Notes under the pieces: model-generated
What the model saw: the letters and a program-made list of their open reading frames with translations, nothing else
Database searches by the model: none
What the model was told of the DNA's origin: nothing
Program-made: the position numbers and the translations under genes
Shown here: positions 45,516-57,658 of the stretch, piece by piece
Position numbering within the stretch: position 1 is the first letter of the stretch
Layout: every line of letters begins with the position of its first letter
Assembly: GCA_033964015.1 (NCBI GenBank)
Contig: CM066924.1
Span: 8,653,077 to 8,717,076 of the forward strand
Length of the DNA: 64,000 bases
Reading direction: 5' to 3'
Origin: Scolanthus callimorphus
Taxonomy: Eukaryota; Cnidaria; Anthozoa; Actiniaria; Edwardsiidae

Positions 45516-45949
45516 AAAATAGTGAAACATTTTCATTCTGACAACAATGCCGCTCATTGTCTCGCGTGGATTGCGTTATGGGAAGCCGAAATCCGGCCGA
45601 GACGATGAGCGACTAGCTGTCAAAGCGCAGGTGTGGGTGGTATGAGTGTTGCTACGTCGCCGAAGGGGAGGTGGGTGGGCGAAAATTATTGTAGCGACTT
45701 ACCGGTCGGCTCGCGTATTTGTCGAAATGCCCTGAATCTCAACTTGTAGTTTGCTTATAAAGGCAATATTCCACGTGAGAACCAACACCATCGCCAGCAT
45801 TCCCTCGTTTAATTAATGGGTTACATAATCCACGTATTCCGAAACTGCGCGGCATTCTTGTAAATGAAAATAGTGAAACATTTTCATTCTGACAACAATG
45901 CCGCTCATTGTCTCGCGCGGATTGAGTTATGGGAAGCCGAAATCCGGCC
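45516..45949. repeat. 83-bp direct repeats at a DIRS 3' end (copy A)
   Basis: 45516-45598 and 45867-45949 share AATAGTGAAACATTTTCATT through AAGCCGAAATCCGGCC, with two or three differences. The same pair occurs in copy B (about 48788-48870 and 49137-49220). The position just beyond the recombinase fits a terminal repeat system of a YR retrotransposon. Confidence 0.7.
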
Positions 45950-46001
45950 TCGGATTAGACCACTTACTGTACAGCCCCGTCATCATATTACAGTAAATAC
46001 A

Positions 46002-47190
46002 CTAACACCTATTAACACGAATTAATAAACAACGCGAAACCATGGGGACCCAAAGGCCACCTTCCCAATACTCAGAAACTTCCTTTAACAAGCAAAAACA
46101 AAAATCATTTAGATCCTTCAAGGAAAAGCCAGTGCAAGGCCTGGAGATTGTTTTTTGTAGGAAAATCTTTAGCAAGAGAAGATGCAATTGGAGGAGCCCC
46201 TCTCTCCCGAGGGGAGGTGGCCTCTGCCAGCGTCGATGCCACCGCGTCCATGTTCATGACTCTACCCGTCTGAGTATAATACTCTGTCGTCGCTAGAGAT
46301 GACCAGCCAACATGTCTTGCTATGTCCCCGGATGACACGCCGAGTAACGCAAGGGTTATCGAACATCCTCCTCTAAAACTATGCATCGTCTCTCCTCCAT
46401 CTAACCTTGCCGAGCGCAGGTGCAGAGCCAATCTGTTGGCAATAGCCGAACCTATGAATGGGTTTTCAGAAACATTGTTTCTGGCATCTAATACACGGAA
46501 CATATAGCCATCCCTAATGGGAACGCCCATAAGATCGCATAACTTGACGTAAAGCTGTAAATTGCGGACTGGGCAAACTTTTTCATCAGAACATTTCTTC
46601 ACCTTAATGTGCTTTGTTTTCCACCGCCTCGTAAAGTTTTTCCGAAGGTGTGCCGGAACAAAAGGCCATCACCCTCAGGTAATAGGGCCACTTCCTTAGT
46701 GAAAATTCTGCCCAAGTCTGAGGCCCTGTCACCAGCGTAAAAATCTAAACAAAAGAACGCAAGATCCCTAGCGTTGATATAACGCTGAGACGCTGTAGAA
46801 TACCAAATCTCTTAAGTAGTAACATAATTTAGAGAGCTTCTCAAAAAATATAGGTTTTGCCTGTTTTGGGAAAACCCTCGCCACTGCTTGCTCCTCTCGT
46901 ATCGCGGAGAGATATTGCTTAACTGAATAGTGAGTAGCGGGGTTGCCTATTCCAAGAATATCGTTCCACTCCCCTCCTCGTCCAGCCTCTACAAATATGG
47001 AGCGGAGCTTTCCTATAAGAGCGTCTACCGTGCCGGCTGCCAATCGAGACGGGCACGAGCAACGAGCCTTCCCGGAGATCCCGAAGAACCTACATTTACT
47101 ATCATGGACCTTCGTTTTCCCGCCTTTATCTTTCCAAACGAGAAATCTAGAGACATCATGGGGCGTGGCGTAAGAACAGATTTAGGAGTA
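46002..47190 (-). pseudogene. DIRS tyrosine recombinase, truncated duplicate (copy A)
   Basis: Corresponds to the 3' two thirds of the copy B recombinase. It is cut at 47190 by the duplication junction and broken by single-base indels (for example CACCTTAATGTGC here against CACCTTAAATGTGC in B, and GGCGTGGCG against GGCGTGGTCG). MHSFRGG and GWSSLATTEYYTQ are still readable. Confidence 0.85.
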
Positions 47191-49387
47191 AAACTTGCCA
47201 AGAACTTTTTCTAACTCATCGGGGGCGCTTTCCATTTGGCAAAAAATCCCGTTTTGAATTCCCGGTAGTTCTCTGAGTCAAATGGAAAGGTCTCAATCCG
47301 TTCACGAGAACAGGCACGATTGGACGAAAGTCCGAGAACGGTCTGCACCGCTTTCCATTTGACCCGGAATTTCCGGGAATTCGATCAGAAATCAAATGGA
47401 AAGGGACAAATTCCCGGAAATTTCGAGTTCTCCGAAAATTCCCACTTTTGGGGTAAGCTCAAAAGGTTGTCCCAAATTTCCGAAACTTTTTCCCGGCTTT
47501 GGGGCTTTCCATTTGACTTCTAACCGAAAATTCCGGGATTTTTTGCCAAATGGAAAGCTCCCCGGGTGCCATGGCATTTTCGTAAAATCCTGATTTTCAA
47601 GATGACGGAAGGAGCTGATCCGACAGGAGAGAGGTCACTTATTGAGAAAAATACTTAGCACTAGAAATTATAATATATAGATTTAGGCACTGCCTAAAAG
47701 CGGAACCCACATAACAACAATACACACAACTTCAGCATTTATGGAACTCTAAATATCTCATTGAGATTGTATTTTACACTTTTTAATACTTGAAAATGTC
47801 AGTCTGGGAAAAGGTGACCCTGTAGTGCCTGAAAATTTAATAAAACAATAAACAATAAAGTTACAATTCACAATGCACATTTAAAAAACTTGTGGTTGAC
47901 ATTTTAAAAACTTGTGGTCACATTTGTTTTTCCATGCTCCTCCCAAAACCTTATCACAGGCCCGTAGCCAGGGGGGTTCCGGGGGTGCGCAAGCATCCCC
48001 CCACGTGACAAAAAGGTCCACATTTAAGGGTTTGAACAAACTGTTTTAGTGACTAAATGGGCCAAACAGAAGACTGTGGTCACTTTGGCATAACAGCCAG
48101 TTTCGTATACGGTACTTCCTTTTTCTAGTAAATTTTGACTAGCGCTTAATAAATTCATACCACGTTGGTCCGCTTTTTCTAGATTAGCACCTCCCCCCCC
48201 CCCCCCCCCCCAACACACACACAAAAATCCCTGGCTATGGGCCTGTATCAAGGCCAATTTTGATATATTTAAGTTCTTACTTCAGTGCAAGATTCAGGGA
48301 ATTAAAAAACAAAAGAGCTCAAATATCAACAATGAAAACTCAATAATATATTTCCTTTATTTTCTCAGGCTGCGTACACACTTGGTGCCCGGGCACTAGC
48401 AGTGCCCGAGTACAAGGTCCGGACCTTGTACTAGCTGTTATAAAAGACTGGGAAGGAAACCTCTGCTTAGGGTAGATGTTCACACCAGTGTTGTCCCAAA
48501 AACCACTCCAAAAACAAAATATGGAGACAATTTCTTTTTTAACACCTTTGTTTCATGTAACTTACATAAACAAATAATTCCTTTGTTTTGCGCCATATAT
48601 AAAAGACCAACACCAAGAGCAACCTTTTTATTAAGTAGGTGTATAAAGGGCAGTGACTTTCACTATATCAAAGGGTTGAAATTTTGTTAAAAAATGTTAG
48701 TTTTTTTATTGCAGTATAGAATAATGTTTTCATATCGTGCTATATTTTTGAGATAATTTAACAGACATATTTTGCAAAATTATAAAAATAGTGAAACATT
48801 TTCATTCTGACAACAATGCCGCTCATTGTCTCGCGTGGATTGCGTTATGGGAAGCCGAAATCCGGCCGAGACGATGAGCGACTAGCTGTCAAAGCGCAGG
48901 TGTGGGTGGTATGAGTGTTGCTACGTCGCCGAAGGGGAGGTGGGTGGGCGAAAATTATTGTAGCGACTTACCGGTCGGCTCGCGTATTTGTCGAAATGCC
49001 CTGAATCTCAACTTGTAGTTTGCTTATAAAGGCAATATTCCACGTGAGAACCAACACCATCGCCAGCATTCCCTCGTTTAATTAATGGGTTACATAATCC
49101 ACGTATTCCGAAACTGCGCGGCATTCTTGTAAATGAAAATAGTGAAACATTTTCATTCTGACAACAATGCCGCTCATTGTCTCGCGTGGATTGAGTTATG
49201 GGAAGCCGAAATCCGGCCTCGGATTAGACCACTTACTGTACAGCCCCGTCATCATATTACAGTAAATACACTAACACCTATTAACACGAATTAATAAACA
49301 ACGCGAAACCATGGGGACCCAAAGGCCACCTTCCCAATACTCAGAAAATTCCTTTAACAAGCAAAAAACAAAAATCATTTAGATCCT

Positions 49388-50720
49388 TCAAGGAAAAGCC
49401 AGTGCAAGGCCTGGGAGATTGTTTTTTGTAGGAAAATCTTTAGCAAGAGAAGATGCAATTGGAGGAGCCCCTCTCTCCCGAGGGGAGGTGGCCTCTGCCA
49501 GCGTCGATGCCACCGCGTCCATGTTCATGACTCTACCCGTCTGAGTATAATACTCTGTCGTCGCTAGAGATGACCAGCCAACATGTCTTGCTATGTCCCC
49601 GGATGACACGCCGAGTAACGCAAGGGTTATCGAACATCCTCCTCTAAAACTATGCATCGTCTCTCCTCCATCTAACCTTGCCGAGCGCAGGTGCAGAGCC
49701 AATCTGTTGGCAATAGCCGAACCTATGAATGGGTTTTCAGAAACATTGTTTCTGGCATCTAATACACGGAACATATAGCCATCCCTAATGGGAACGCCCA
49801 TAAGATCGCATAACTTGACGTAAAGCTGTAAATTGCGAACTGGGCAAACTTTTTCATCAGAACATTTCTTCACCTTAAATGTGCTTTGTTTTCCACCGCC
49901 TCGTAAAGTTTTTCCGAAGGTGTGCCGGAACAAAAAGCCATCACCCTCAGGTAAGAGGGCCACTTCCTTAGTGAAAATTCTGCCCAAGTCTGAGGCCCTG
50001 TCACCAGCGTAAAAATCTAAACAAAAGAACGCAAGATCCCTAGCGTTGATATAACGCTGAGACGCTGTAGAATACCAAATCTCTTAAGTAGTAACATAAT
50101 TTAGAGAGCTTCTCAAAAAATATAGGTTTTGCCTGTTTTGGGAAAACCCTCGCCACTGCTTGCTCCTCTCGTATCGCGGAGAGATATTGCTTAACTGAAT
50201 AGTGAGTAGCGGGGTTGCCTATTCCAAGAATATCGTTCCACTCCCCTCCTCGTCCAGCCTCTACAAATATGGAGCGGAGCTTTCCTATAAGAGCGTCTAC
50301 CGTGCCGGCTGCCAATCGAGACGGGCACGAGCAACGAGCCTTCCCGGAGATCCCGAAGAACCTACATTTACTATCATGGACCTTCGTTTTCCCGCCTTTA
50401 TCTTTCCAAACGAGAAATCTAGAGACATCATGGGGCGTGGTCGTAAGAACAGATTTAGGAGTAGGTAAAGAAAATAGAAATCCTTCCAACTCTTTGAGAA
50501 GACTTGATTTTTGCTTTTGATATGGTTTCCCTCGTTTCGATTCCCGGAGTGAGTCAAGGCGCTGATCAATGACTGGAAGATCCACGACAACCTTTTTAGG
50601 TCAATTGCTAGCGCCTATTTTCTTGCGTTGATAACCGCATTGCTGACAGAACGCAAAGGAGGCGTCATTAGGATAGTTACAAGCGGGACATTTGACGGCG
50701 GGAACCCAAATCCTGGGGGT
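49388..50720 (-). pseudogene. DIRS tyrosine recombinase, frameshifted (copy B)
   Basis: The N-terminal zinc ribbon is CPACNYPNDASFAFCQQCGY (50700-50625). A stop/frame change near 50605-50585 and a frameshift near 50060 split the frame. The catalytic residues are recognisable: Arg in GDRASDLGR, His-x-x-Arg in MHSFRGG, HVGW and the Tyr in TEYYTQ. An acceptor-like TTGTCGCAG precedes the ATG-containing start, as in the first DIRS element. It would have integrated the element cDNA. Confidence 0.75.
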
Positions 50721-50804
50721 TTGCGGAAGCATCTGCGACAACAAAGTAAAGGGAGCAAATTTTATTAAAACCCATAAACAAGCCATAAACAACAACAACA
50801 ACAA

Positions 50805-50997
50805 AAGAAAGATTAATATAATTTATTACAAAAGCAAAACTAATGATACAATGAACTTTGTGTAGCCAAGAGACTATGAAGTCCAGCTAGCACATGAACG
50901 AGAGTAAAGTAGCAAACGAGCCTATTAAACTAGCAAATCACACACGTTTAAAGGCGCTGGCAAATCGAGAACTATACAAAATTAAACGTGCGCAGGT
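50805..50997. other. DIRS internal spacer
   Basis: Short AT-rich stretch between the recombinase start and the end of the upstream polyprotein. No coding frame was seen. Confidence 0.5.
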
Positions 50998-53021
50998 TCA
51001 AAGAACACAACGGAAAGCCCACAAGTCCCATTGCAAGGGCTTTCGAAGCCAGACGGCTGTAGAACCTTTGTTCGGAAATAGCAAGACCGAACAATCTCCC
51101 TTCCTTCCCAATAATACGCGATCAATCGTGAAGGCTTCTAACAATGCCCACCAGTAAGGGCGAGGTCGTATATCTGGAATGACGAATGTAAAGGGGTGGT
51201 CGTAGAGTTGAACACGGAAAAATCGCAGAAGGGGACCGGCAAGAACAAAAGGAGGGAACACATATAGATTCCCGTCTACAGGAAGCTGCTGCGCAAAAAC
51301 GTTAACCCCGGCTGTAAGTGGGGTATGGCAAGGCGTAAAATGCGGAAGGCGCGCACCATGATGATCGCTCTGACAGTTGCTGTCTAAAGCCATTAAGTCG
51401 AATGAATGAGGCCCAAACATCTTCTCCACCAACTGCCAAGCTCGAGGAGATAGAGTACAATCTAGATCCGACAACTTACGCGAAGGAACATCCGCAGGGT
51501 TTTTAGATGAAGGGATGTAGTACATAGAGATAGAGAAGTTGGATTCCTGGCAACAGCGGAACTTTGCCTCCCTCATTCTTACACATCCTTAACAATGACA
51601 TACTATCTGTATGGACATCTACACGCGTATTGCTGAGTTGCCGCTGAAAAGCGTTGAGCGAACAAAGCAATGCCTTAGCTTCCAAGTAGTTAATGCTACC
51701 TTGCTCTCCCTGCCAGTAGTCACGTGCCTCTGTTTTCTCACCACCCACCAGAAGAAATCCTCCCCAGGCGTGATTGGAAGCGTCACAAAATACAGTGACT
51801 GAAACATGCCTCTCCGACTTCCAAGGCAGATTGACCGCCCAATCATCAAGGAAGCGCCAGTATTCGATCTCCGATCGAAGAGGGCCGTCAACCTTAGCCG
51901 CTAAGCGAGACTTCTTAGTTAGGCTGGAAATGGCTCTAAAGGTCTCTCGGACATAAAGCTTGCATCCAGAAATTGCCATGTTAAATGAGATCGCCTTGCC
52001 AGCGAAACGCTGGAGCGTCTTTGTAGTGACCGACGTAGAGGCCAAAATCTCCTCGCGTACAATCCGGAACTTTAATTTCTTGTCCTTGGGAACACGGAAC
52101 GTCTGTCCGATAGAATCACAAAGGAAACCGAGAAAGCGCACACAAGTGGAGGGGGTGTACTGGGACTTTCCGAGGTTGATGAAATAACCAGCTTCGATAA
52201 GCAAATAGCAGACTATATACGGTGCAGCCTCTGCCATTTGGGGGTCTGGTGTCAAGAGCCCGTGTGCGCGGGGTATAAGTAACTGGGCGACATGGCGGTC
52301 ATCTATATACTGTGACAACGGCACTCCGTATGATCGAGCTGCGCTAGATATGACGAGTCCTAAGTTGTGGTAGATAAACGCGCTCGCTTTCCGAAAGGCA
52401 ATGTGCAAAATGTGAAATAAAATCCTTGAATTCCAGGCCAAAGTATTTCCAAGATGACGGACGTAGCTTTACGTGCTGGTACCCGCTCTTGTCATCAAAG
52501 GTGGTCTGAAAATAACCAGGGAGGACGTATCTCGGCAAATCCTTTAAATGATCCAAACAAAAGGGAAGATCTATTACCCAAAGATTGAGAAACCTCTCGT
52601 CGTGGCAGAGGCGCGGTTTTGAGGGTTCAACAGTAAGGGGGAGAACAAGATGAGGAGGAGGCACGACCCCCTTCTCTCCCCAAACAAAGAGCACTCCGGC
52701 CGACACCCAGTCCAGAATAGTGGCCGTGACGAAATCGTTGAACTTGTCACAACTCTTAGAGTTTTCCAGATGAATAGAGGGAGGAAACTCGCAATCATAA
52801 CCCTTGCCCTTGAAATCTCCCTTGAAATGTGTTAAGAAATGTTCAATCCTAACACCATCACTGATAATGGCGCCCAGGTCGACACCACGAGGCTTATCCA
52901 TGCCCTCAAGCAGGGGATTCCACACGTCTGTGTACTCGTGTACATTTCCCGCTCGGAAATCATTCGGGTCCCGAAATCGTAAATCGCGCAATCTACCGAG
53001 GGCGGGGTTTTTGACTACCAT
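50998..53021 (-). pseudogene. DIRS RT-RNase H polyprotein, broken (second element)
   Basis: Three overlapping frames: 53021-52344 (RT N-terminal part with FQTTFDDKSGYQHV), 52441-51503 (KASAFIYHNLG, SQYIDDRHVAQL catalytic motif, then RNase H with VFCDASNHAWGG, LEAKALLCSL and VDVHTDS) and 51576-50998 (IPSSKNPADVPSR, FGPHSFDLMALDSN, YVFPPFVL). A small deletion near 52400, within the region that is PFGWKASAF in the other element, and a second shift near 51560 break it. It is clearly a different subfamily member from the element at 35.6-43.1 kb. No gag was recognised upstream. Confidence 0.8.
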
Positions 53022-54386
53022 ATCCGGGGAGGCCAGGGAGCCAACGAAAGGCTGGGTCCCTTCATGAATGCCGCGCCAAGTTGTTTCTCTGATCTGCTGG
53101 CGCTTGATGCAATTAAGCTGATGTTTGAAGGGGGTACATTTAATCTACGAGAGAAACACGAGGAGGAAAGTAAGCGCAAAACTATGGTGTATATGCAAAA
53201 TATTGTACAAATATAATCTCCATTACAAACCCGATCGCAATTGAATTTTCGTCCAAATGCCTAAATCAAAATGTCAAATGCCTATTTCCTCCCCCGGAGC
53301 CGAGCGTTCTTGTGATTTCTTTATCCATGTACAGTTCACTGCAAACCATTGCAATAAGCAATTTGAATAAAGGAATAAGAAATAAAAATATAGAAGTCGA
53401 AAGGTTTGAAATGTTTAGCGTGATTGCTTAATTGATTGTAATTGCGTGATAGCTTACGACAACGACAAATTCTATGCTAAGAAAATACGTTATTATTCTT
53501 TACAAATGATATAAATTGCACCAGTTGACTGCTTAACATGCAAGATAACTCATCCTGATGTTCCTTAAGTGACAAAAAGTACAAAAAATGTTTGCCTTTG
53601 CAAAGTAACGAAAGGTACATTTCTAGCGTTATACGTGTTCAGCGATTGTGCGGGGTTTCCTCCGCAAAAGACCTCAGCAGAACACAAGCTCGGTTTGTCG
53701 GAAAATTATATCTTGATCTTCAAGAAAACCTGTACAGGACTTTCAAATGTCTTGTTTTACTGGATTTAAGAAACTATTTTGGCGTATTTAAGAGCCGGGA
53801 GCCGGAATTGACAGACTGAATCAAAGGATTACGAAGTGTTGTTTGTGTAAACAAAGCACCAACTTGACCAACTTGACCTCACCGATTCGCGTACAGCGGC
53901 ATACCCGGAGCTTTGACTTTAGATCCTGAGAAATACACTTACCACCTTCAGATAAATGTAAAATTTTATTTAAATTTTGGTCAAACAAACGAGAATTCGG
54001 CTTCCGGGTTTACTATATTTTAGCGCACTTTCGCAACCCGTACAGAGGGAGGGCTATCAAGGCTTATAGCTTATCAGCAAAGCAATCAATTAAAGTCACG
54101 TCTGGTACTTTTCAAGCCCAAAGATAAAGAAAACAGATAGCAAAGGAAAATCTTCGCCATGGCGAATAGTTTTGATACGCCGCGGTCATAAATATCAGGT
54201 AATTTTGAGTTCGAAATGGGTGGTCAAAGCCGCCTGCTCGGCCAGGTCGGATTCATGCCTTTAGGAAAGCCGAAAAAAATTATTTGCAAAAAACTATACC
54301 GTTTTTTTAAGTTGTGTACCAAACACTTTTGATATACCAAGTTTGAAGGAATTTTATTTTCTGACGCGAAATTCGCCGGACCGCTT
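53022..54386. other. No gene; flanks of DIRS and gypsy elements
   Basis: The right part of the second DIRS element probably ends near 53150. No LTR for the gypsy element could be identified in this stretch by eye. Confidence 0.45.
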
Positions 54387-55580
54387 TTAGAGAGACTGCC
54401 TCTTAACAATAAACTCGTCGAGGTACTGTGGAGACCGCCGCTGCCGCTTTGACATCCGAGGGCCATGGCCTTGTAGCACGACGACCTCTTCCTCGTTTAT
54501 GGCGGTTCCATTTACGTCATCGTCTGTGGGATGATCAATGAGCTTGTTTTGCTCTCTTTCTTGCTCTTCTTTTTCTTCCTGGGGGTCTCGGCCTCCCTGT
54601 TCTCTGAGCACAAGATCTTTCTGCTTCTCTGTTCTCAGTTCAACATTAGTGTCGCTTGAATGCGCCTCCTCCGAGATATTTAAGTCTTCGACTGTAGAAT
54701 GATCAATGAGACTATCTTGCTCTCTTTCTCGCTCTTCTCCCTCTTCCTGCGAGTTTCTGTCTCCCTGATTTCTCTGTACCGAATCTCTCTGTTTCTGTTT
54801 TCTCAGTCGAACGTTGGAGTCGCTTGACTACGCTTCCTCTGAGCTATGGTCGGTGTCTTCCTTCTCTTCTTCTATCGTAGGAAGCCAGCTTTCAAGCTCG
54901 GTGGTCACTTTCCAGAGGCGATCTTTATGTACAACACGGGGCTTGGCCCTAGGAGTCTTCTGCACTTCATAGATCACATCATTTATCTTTCGTATCACAA
55001 GAAATTGACCATCCCAGTCGCTGGCTAGTTTTTGAGAGAGCCCCTTCTTCCTTTGTGGTAAGTGGTACCGTACTACATCTCCTCGCTTCAGAGTCTCCCT
55101 TGTACTTCCAATGTCATATCTCTTCTTCATCTTCTCGCTTGCTAGGGTCAGGTTTGCGCGAGAAAAGTCGTGGGCGGATGACATGCTTTCCTCTAACTTT
55201 ACAGCATACTCTGTCGGTGATAGATGTTTCATAGAATCTTCCTCAGGCTTTCCAAGCATAACATCAACTGGTAGTTGAATTTCTCTGCCCAACATAAGTC
55301 TTGACGGACTCTGTTTTGTTGCATTGTGTTCAGCTGAGCGGTATGCCATCATCACGTAGGGAATGTGGATGTCCCAATCTCTTTGATGTGATTCCACATA
55401 CATTGCTAGTTGCGCTTCCAATGTTCTATTAAAGCGTTCAATCATACCGTCGGACTGTGGCCTATAAGGAGTCGTCCTTGTCTTTTTGATCCCCAACAGG
55501 TTGCTCATTTCTTTACACACTTTCGCCATTCCGTCCTTGGTCGGAATGGAGTTCTCCAGGTACTCCAAAGCGTGAGACAA
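54387..55580 (-). pseudogene. Gypsy integrase C-terminal part
   Basis: Carries the third catalytic residue of the integrase core (Glu in SDGMIERFNRTLE) and the C-terminal GPY/F-like module (DGQFLVIRKINDVIYEVQ, VVHKDRLW). An acidic tail follows, containing an imperfect ~170-base tandem repeat (about 54530-54690 and 54700-54860). A stop at 54828 and a frame change separate the last segment (EFIVKRQSL). Confidence 0.75.
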
Positions 55581-57198
55581 ATTCTCGCACTATTACCTCT
55601 GCAACGGTCTTCGCCTCCTGATTTGGTATCGCAAACGCCTCAGTCCACTTTGTGAAGTAGTCTCCGACGATTAGCATGTACTTTTTTCCAAGATCAGAAG
55701 TGGGTAGAGGTCCTAGGATATCAGCCGCTATCCTTTCCATCGGTGCACCAACTACATACTGATTTAGTGGTGTTCTCTTTCGGCGATTAGGTCCCTTTCG
55801 TTTACAGCATAGATCACATGTTCGACACCAGTCTTCTACAAATTGACTATACTTGACCCAGTAATAGCGCTGTCTCACTCTAACTAACGTCTTGGCGACT
55901 CCAAAGTGGCCTGAAGTAGGTGTCCCATGAAGCTGCTTAAGAATAGCACGTTGCATAGATTTAGGTACAACTAGTTGGAGGCGCTTCATCTCTGTGCTAC
56001 TCTCCTCTAATCTTCGATACAGCATGCCTCTCTTAGTAACTAAGGAGTTCAGTTGAGCCCAGTAAGCTTTCACGGTAGGGCTTAGGTGAGAAACTTGCTG
56101 CCACTTTGGTTTGGTTTTCGCTTCTACCCACTCGATGACTATCGCGAAGTCTTTGTCCTTGAGTTGCTCCTCTCTAATCTCTTCATCACTTAAACACTTG
56201 TCGATGTCCGTCCACTCGTCTGTGACTTCTACGGACACAGCATTCACTTGCTTGGTCTCTGTATCTGCAATTTTTCTTCTTTCACAGTAACGGCACCCAA
56301 TAGCGGCACAAGGTCGCCGGGAAAGAGCATCTGCATTGTTATGTAGCCTTCCTTGTCGATGGACAATGGAAAAATCGTAAGCCTGCAATTTCTCAAGCCA
56401 TCGGGTCACCTGATCTTTGGGATTCTTGAACTGTAGTAACCACTGGAGAGCAGAATGGTCGGTCCGGATGATAAACTTCTGCCCATAGAGATAAGCATGG
56501 AAGTGTTCGACCGCAGCAACCACTGGCAAGAGCTCACGTCGCGTTACGCAGTAGTTCTTTTCTTGTCCGGATAGCGCTCTGCTGTAGTAGGCTATGACAT
56601 GTTCTCGACCATCTTCCGACTCTTGAGATAGCACTGCCCCAATTCCTTTCTGACTAGCATCTGTGTCTAGGATGTAAGTCTTCGTTGGATCCGGAAAGGC
56701 CAAAATAGGTGTCTCTTGTAGGCGTTCTTTCAAGGTTATAAACGCTACGTCACACTCTTCACTCCAGACAAAGGGTTGATTCTTCTCTGTTAGTTTGTGT
56801 AGAGGTCGTGCCAAGTCAGCAAAATTCTGTACGAATCTGCGGTAATAGGAGCTTAGACCAAGAAAACTCCTCAATTCCCTTACATAAGTCGGTGTAGACC
56901 AAGAAGAAACAGCTTTCACTTTCTCTGGATCGACGGACACACCTTTACCAGACACCACGTGACCGAGATAACTCACTTCTTGCCTGAACAGAGCACACTT
57001 TTTCGGGTTTAGCTTGAGATTCGCGGCCCTGAGCCTCTGCAAGACTTGGTCTAAGTTGGTCACTTCTTGGTCAAAATCTTTAGCATGGACGATTATGTCG
57101 TCGATATAAACTAGGCATGTTTCGACAGGTAAATTAATTAGCAAATTGTCCATCAGTCTCTGAAAAGTCGCAGGCGCATTGCACAGGCCGAAAGGCAT
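55513..57198 (-). pseudogene. Gypsy RT, RNase H and integrase N-terminal part
   Basis: Begins at MPFGLCNAPATFQRL. Catalytic YIDDIIVHA of RT, then DTDASQKGIGAVLSQ of RNase H, the HHCC zinc module of integrase (HGTPTSGH...CRTCDLCC) and the first two catalytic Asp of the integrase core (AADILGPL and HSDQG). A 2-base shift near 55510 separates it from the catalytic Glu. Reading is long and uninterrupted, so the damage is fairly recent. Confidence 0.8.
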
Positions 57199-57658
57199 GA
57201 CATTAAAGTTCCAGAGACCTCTTCCAGTAGAGAAGGTCGCAGGCGCATTGCACAGTCAGTCTTGTCTCTGTCCTTTGTTTCCATTTGACCTGCCAATATC
57301 CACTTCTCAGATCAAGGGTGGAAAACCATGTAGAGCCAGAGAGGGCATCAAGTGTCGTGTCGATCCTAGGTAAAGAATATGAATCTTTCTGGGTGACATT
57401 ATTTAATTTTCTGTAGTCCACACAGAACCTAGTTGAGCCGTCCTTCTTACGCACGAGAACTATTGGTGAACACCAAGGACTCCTTGATTCTTCAATCACC
57501 CCTCTTTCCAGCATCTCCTTCACAACCTTGTCTACCTCCTTGGCTTGGACCAATGGTAATCGTCTCGGATACTGTTTAATGGGAAAGGCGTTACCAGTAT
57601 CAATTCTATGGCATGCTAGGTTTGTAGACCCAAGATCTCCGGGTCCTTTCGAAAACAA
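57199..57658 (-). pseudogene. Gypsy RT N-terminal part with inserted 20-mer
   Basis: Shows IEESRSPWCSPIVLVRKKDGS, FCVDYRKLN and the catalytic-Asp motif FSTLDLRSGYWQV (first three signature blocks of gypsy RT). The frame is then lost at a 20-base insertion (57236-57255) that is an exact copy of 57167-57186. Upstream it overlaps the protease frame in a different register near 57620-57655. Confidence 0.75.

Larger units (their letters stand above)
43932..50463. repeat. 3.26-kb tandem duplication, two near-identical copies
   Basis: Copy A 43932-47190 and copy B 47191-50463 both start AAACTTGCCAAGAACTTTTT and end TTTAGGAGTA. Each contains a CTTTCCATTTG MITE, a CAGGCCC MITE, the 3' end of the second DIRS element and the 3' two thirds of its tyrosine recombinase. 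Differences are few, mostly 1-base indels and a longer C-run in copy B (48191-48210). The junction at 47190 cuts the recombinase frame of copy A. Confidence 0.9.
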
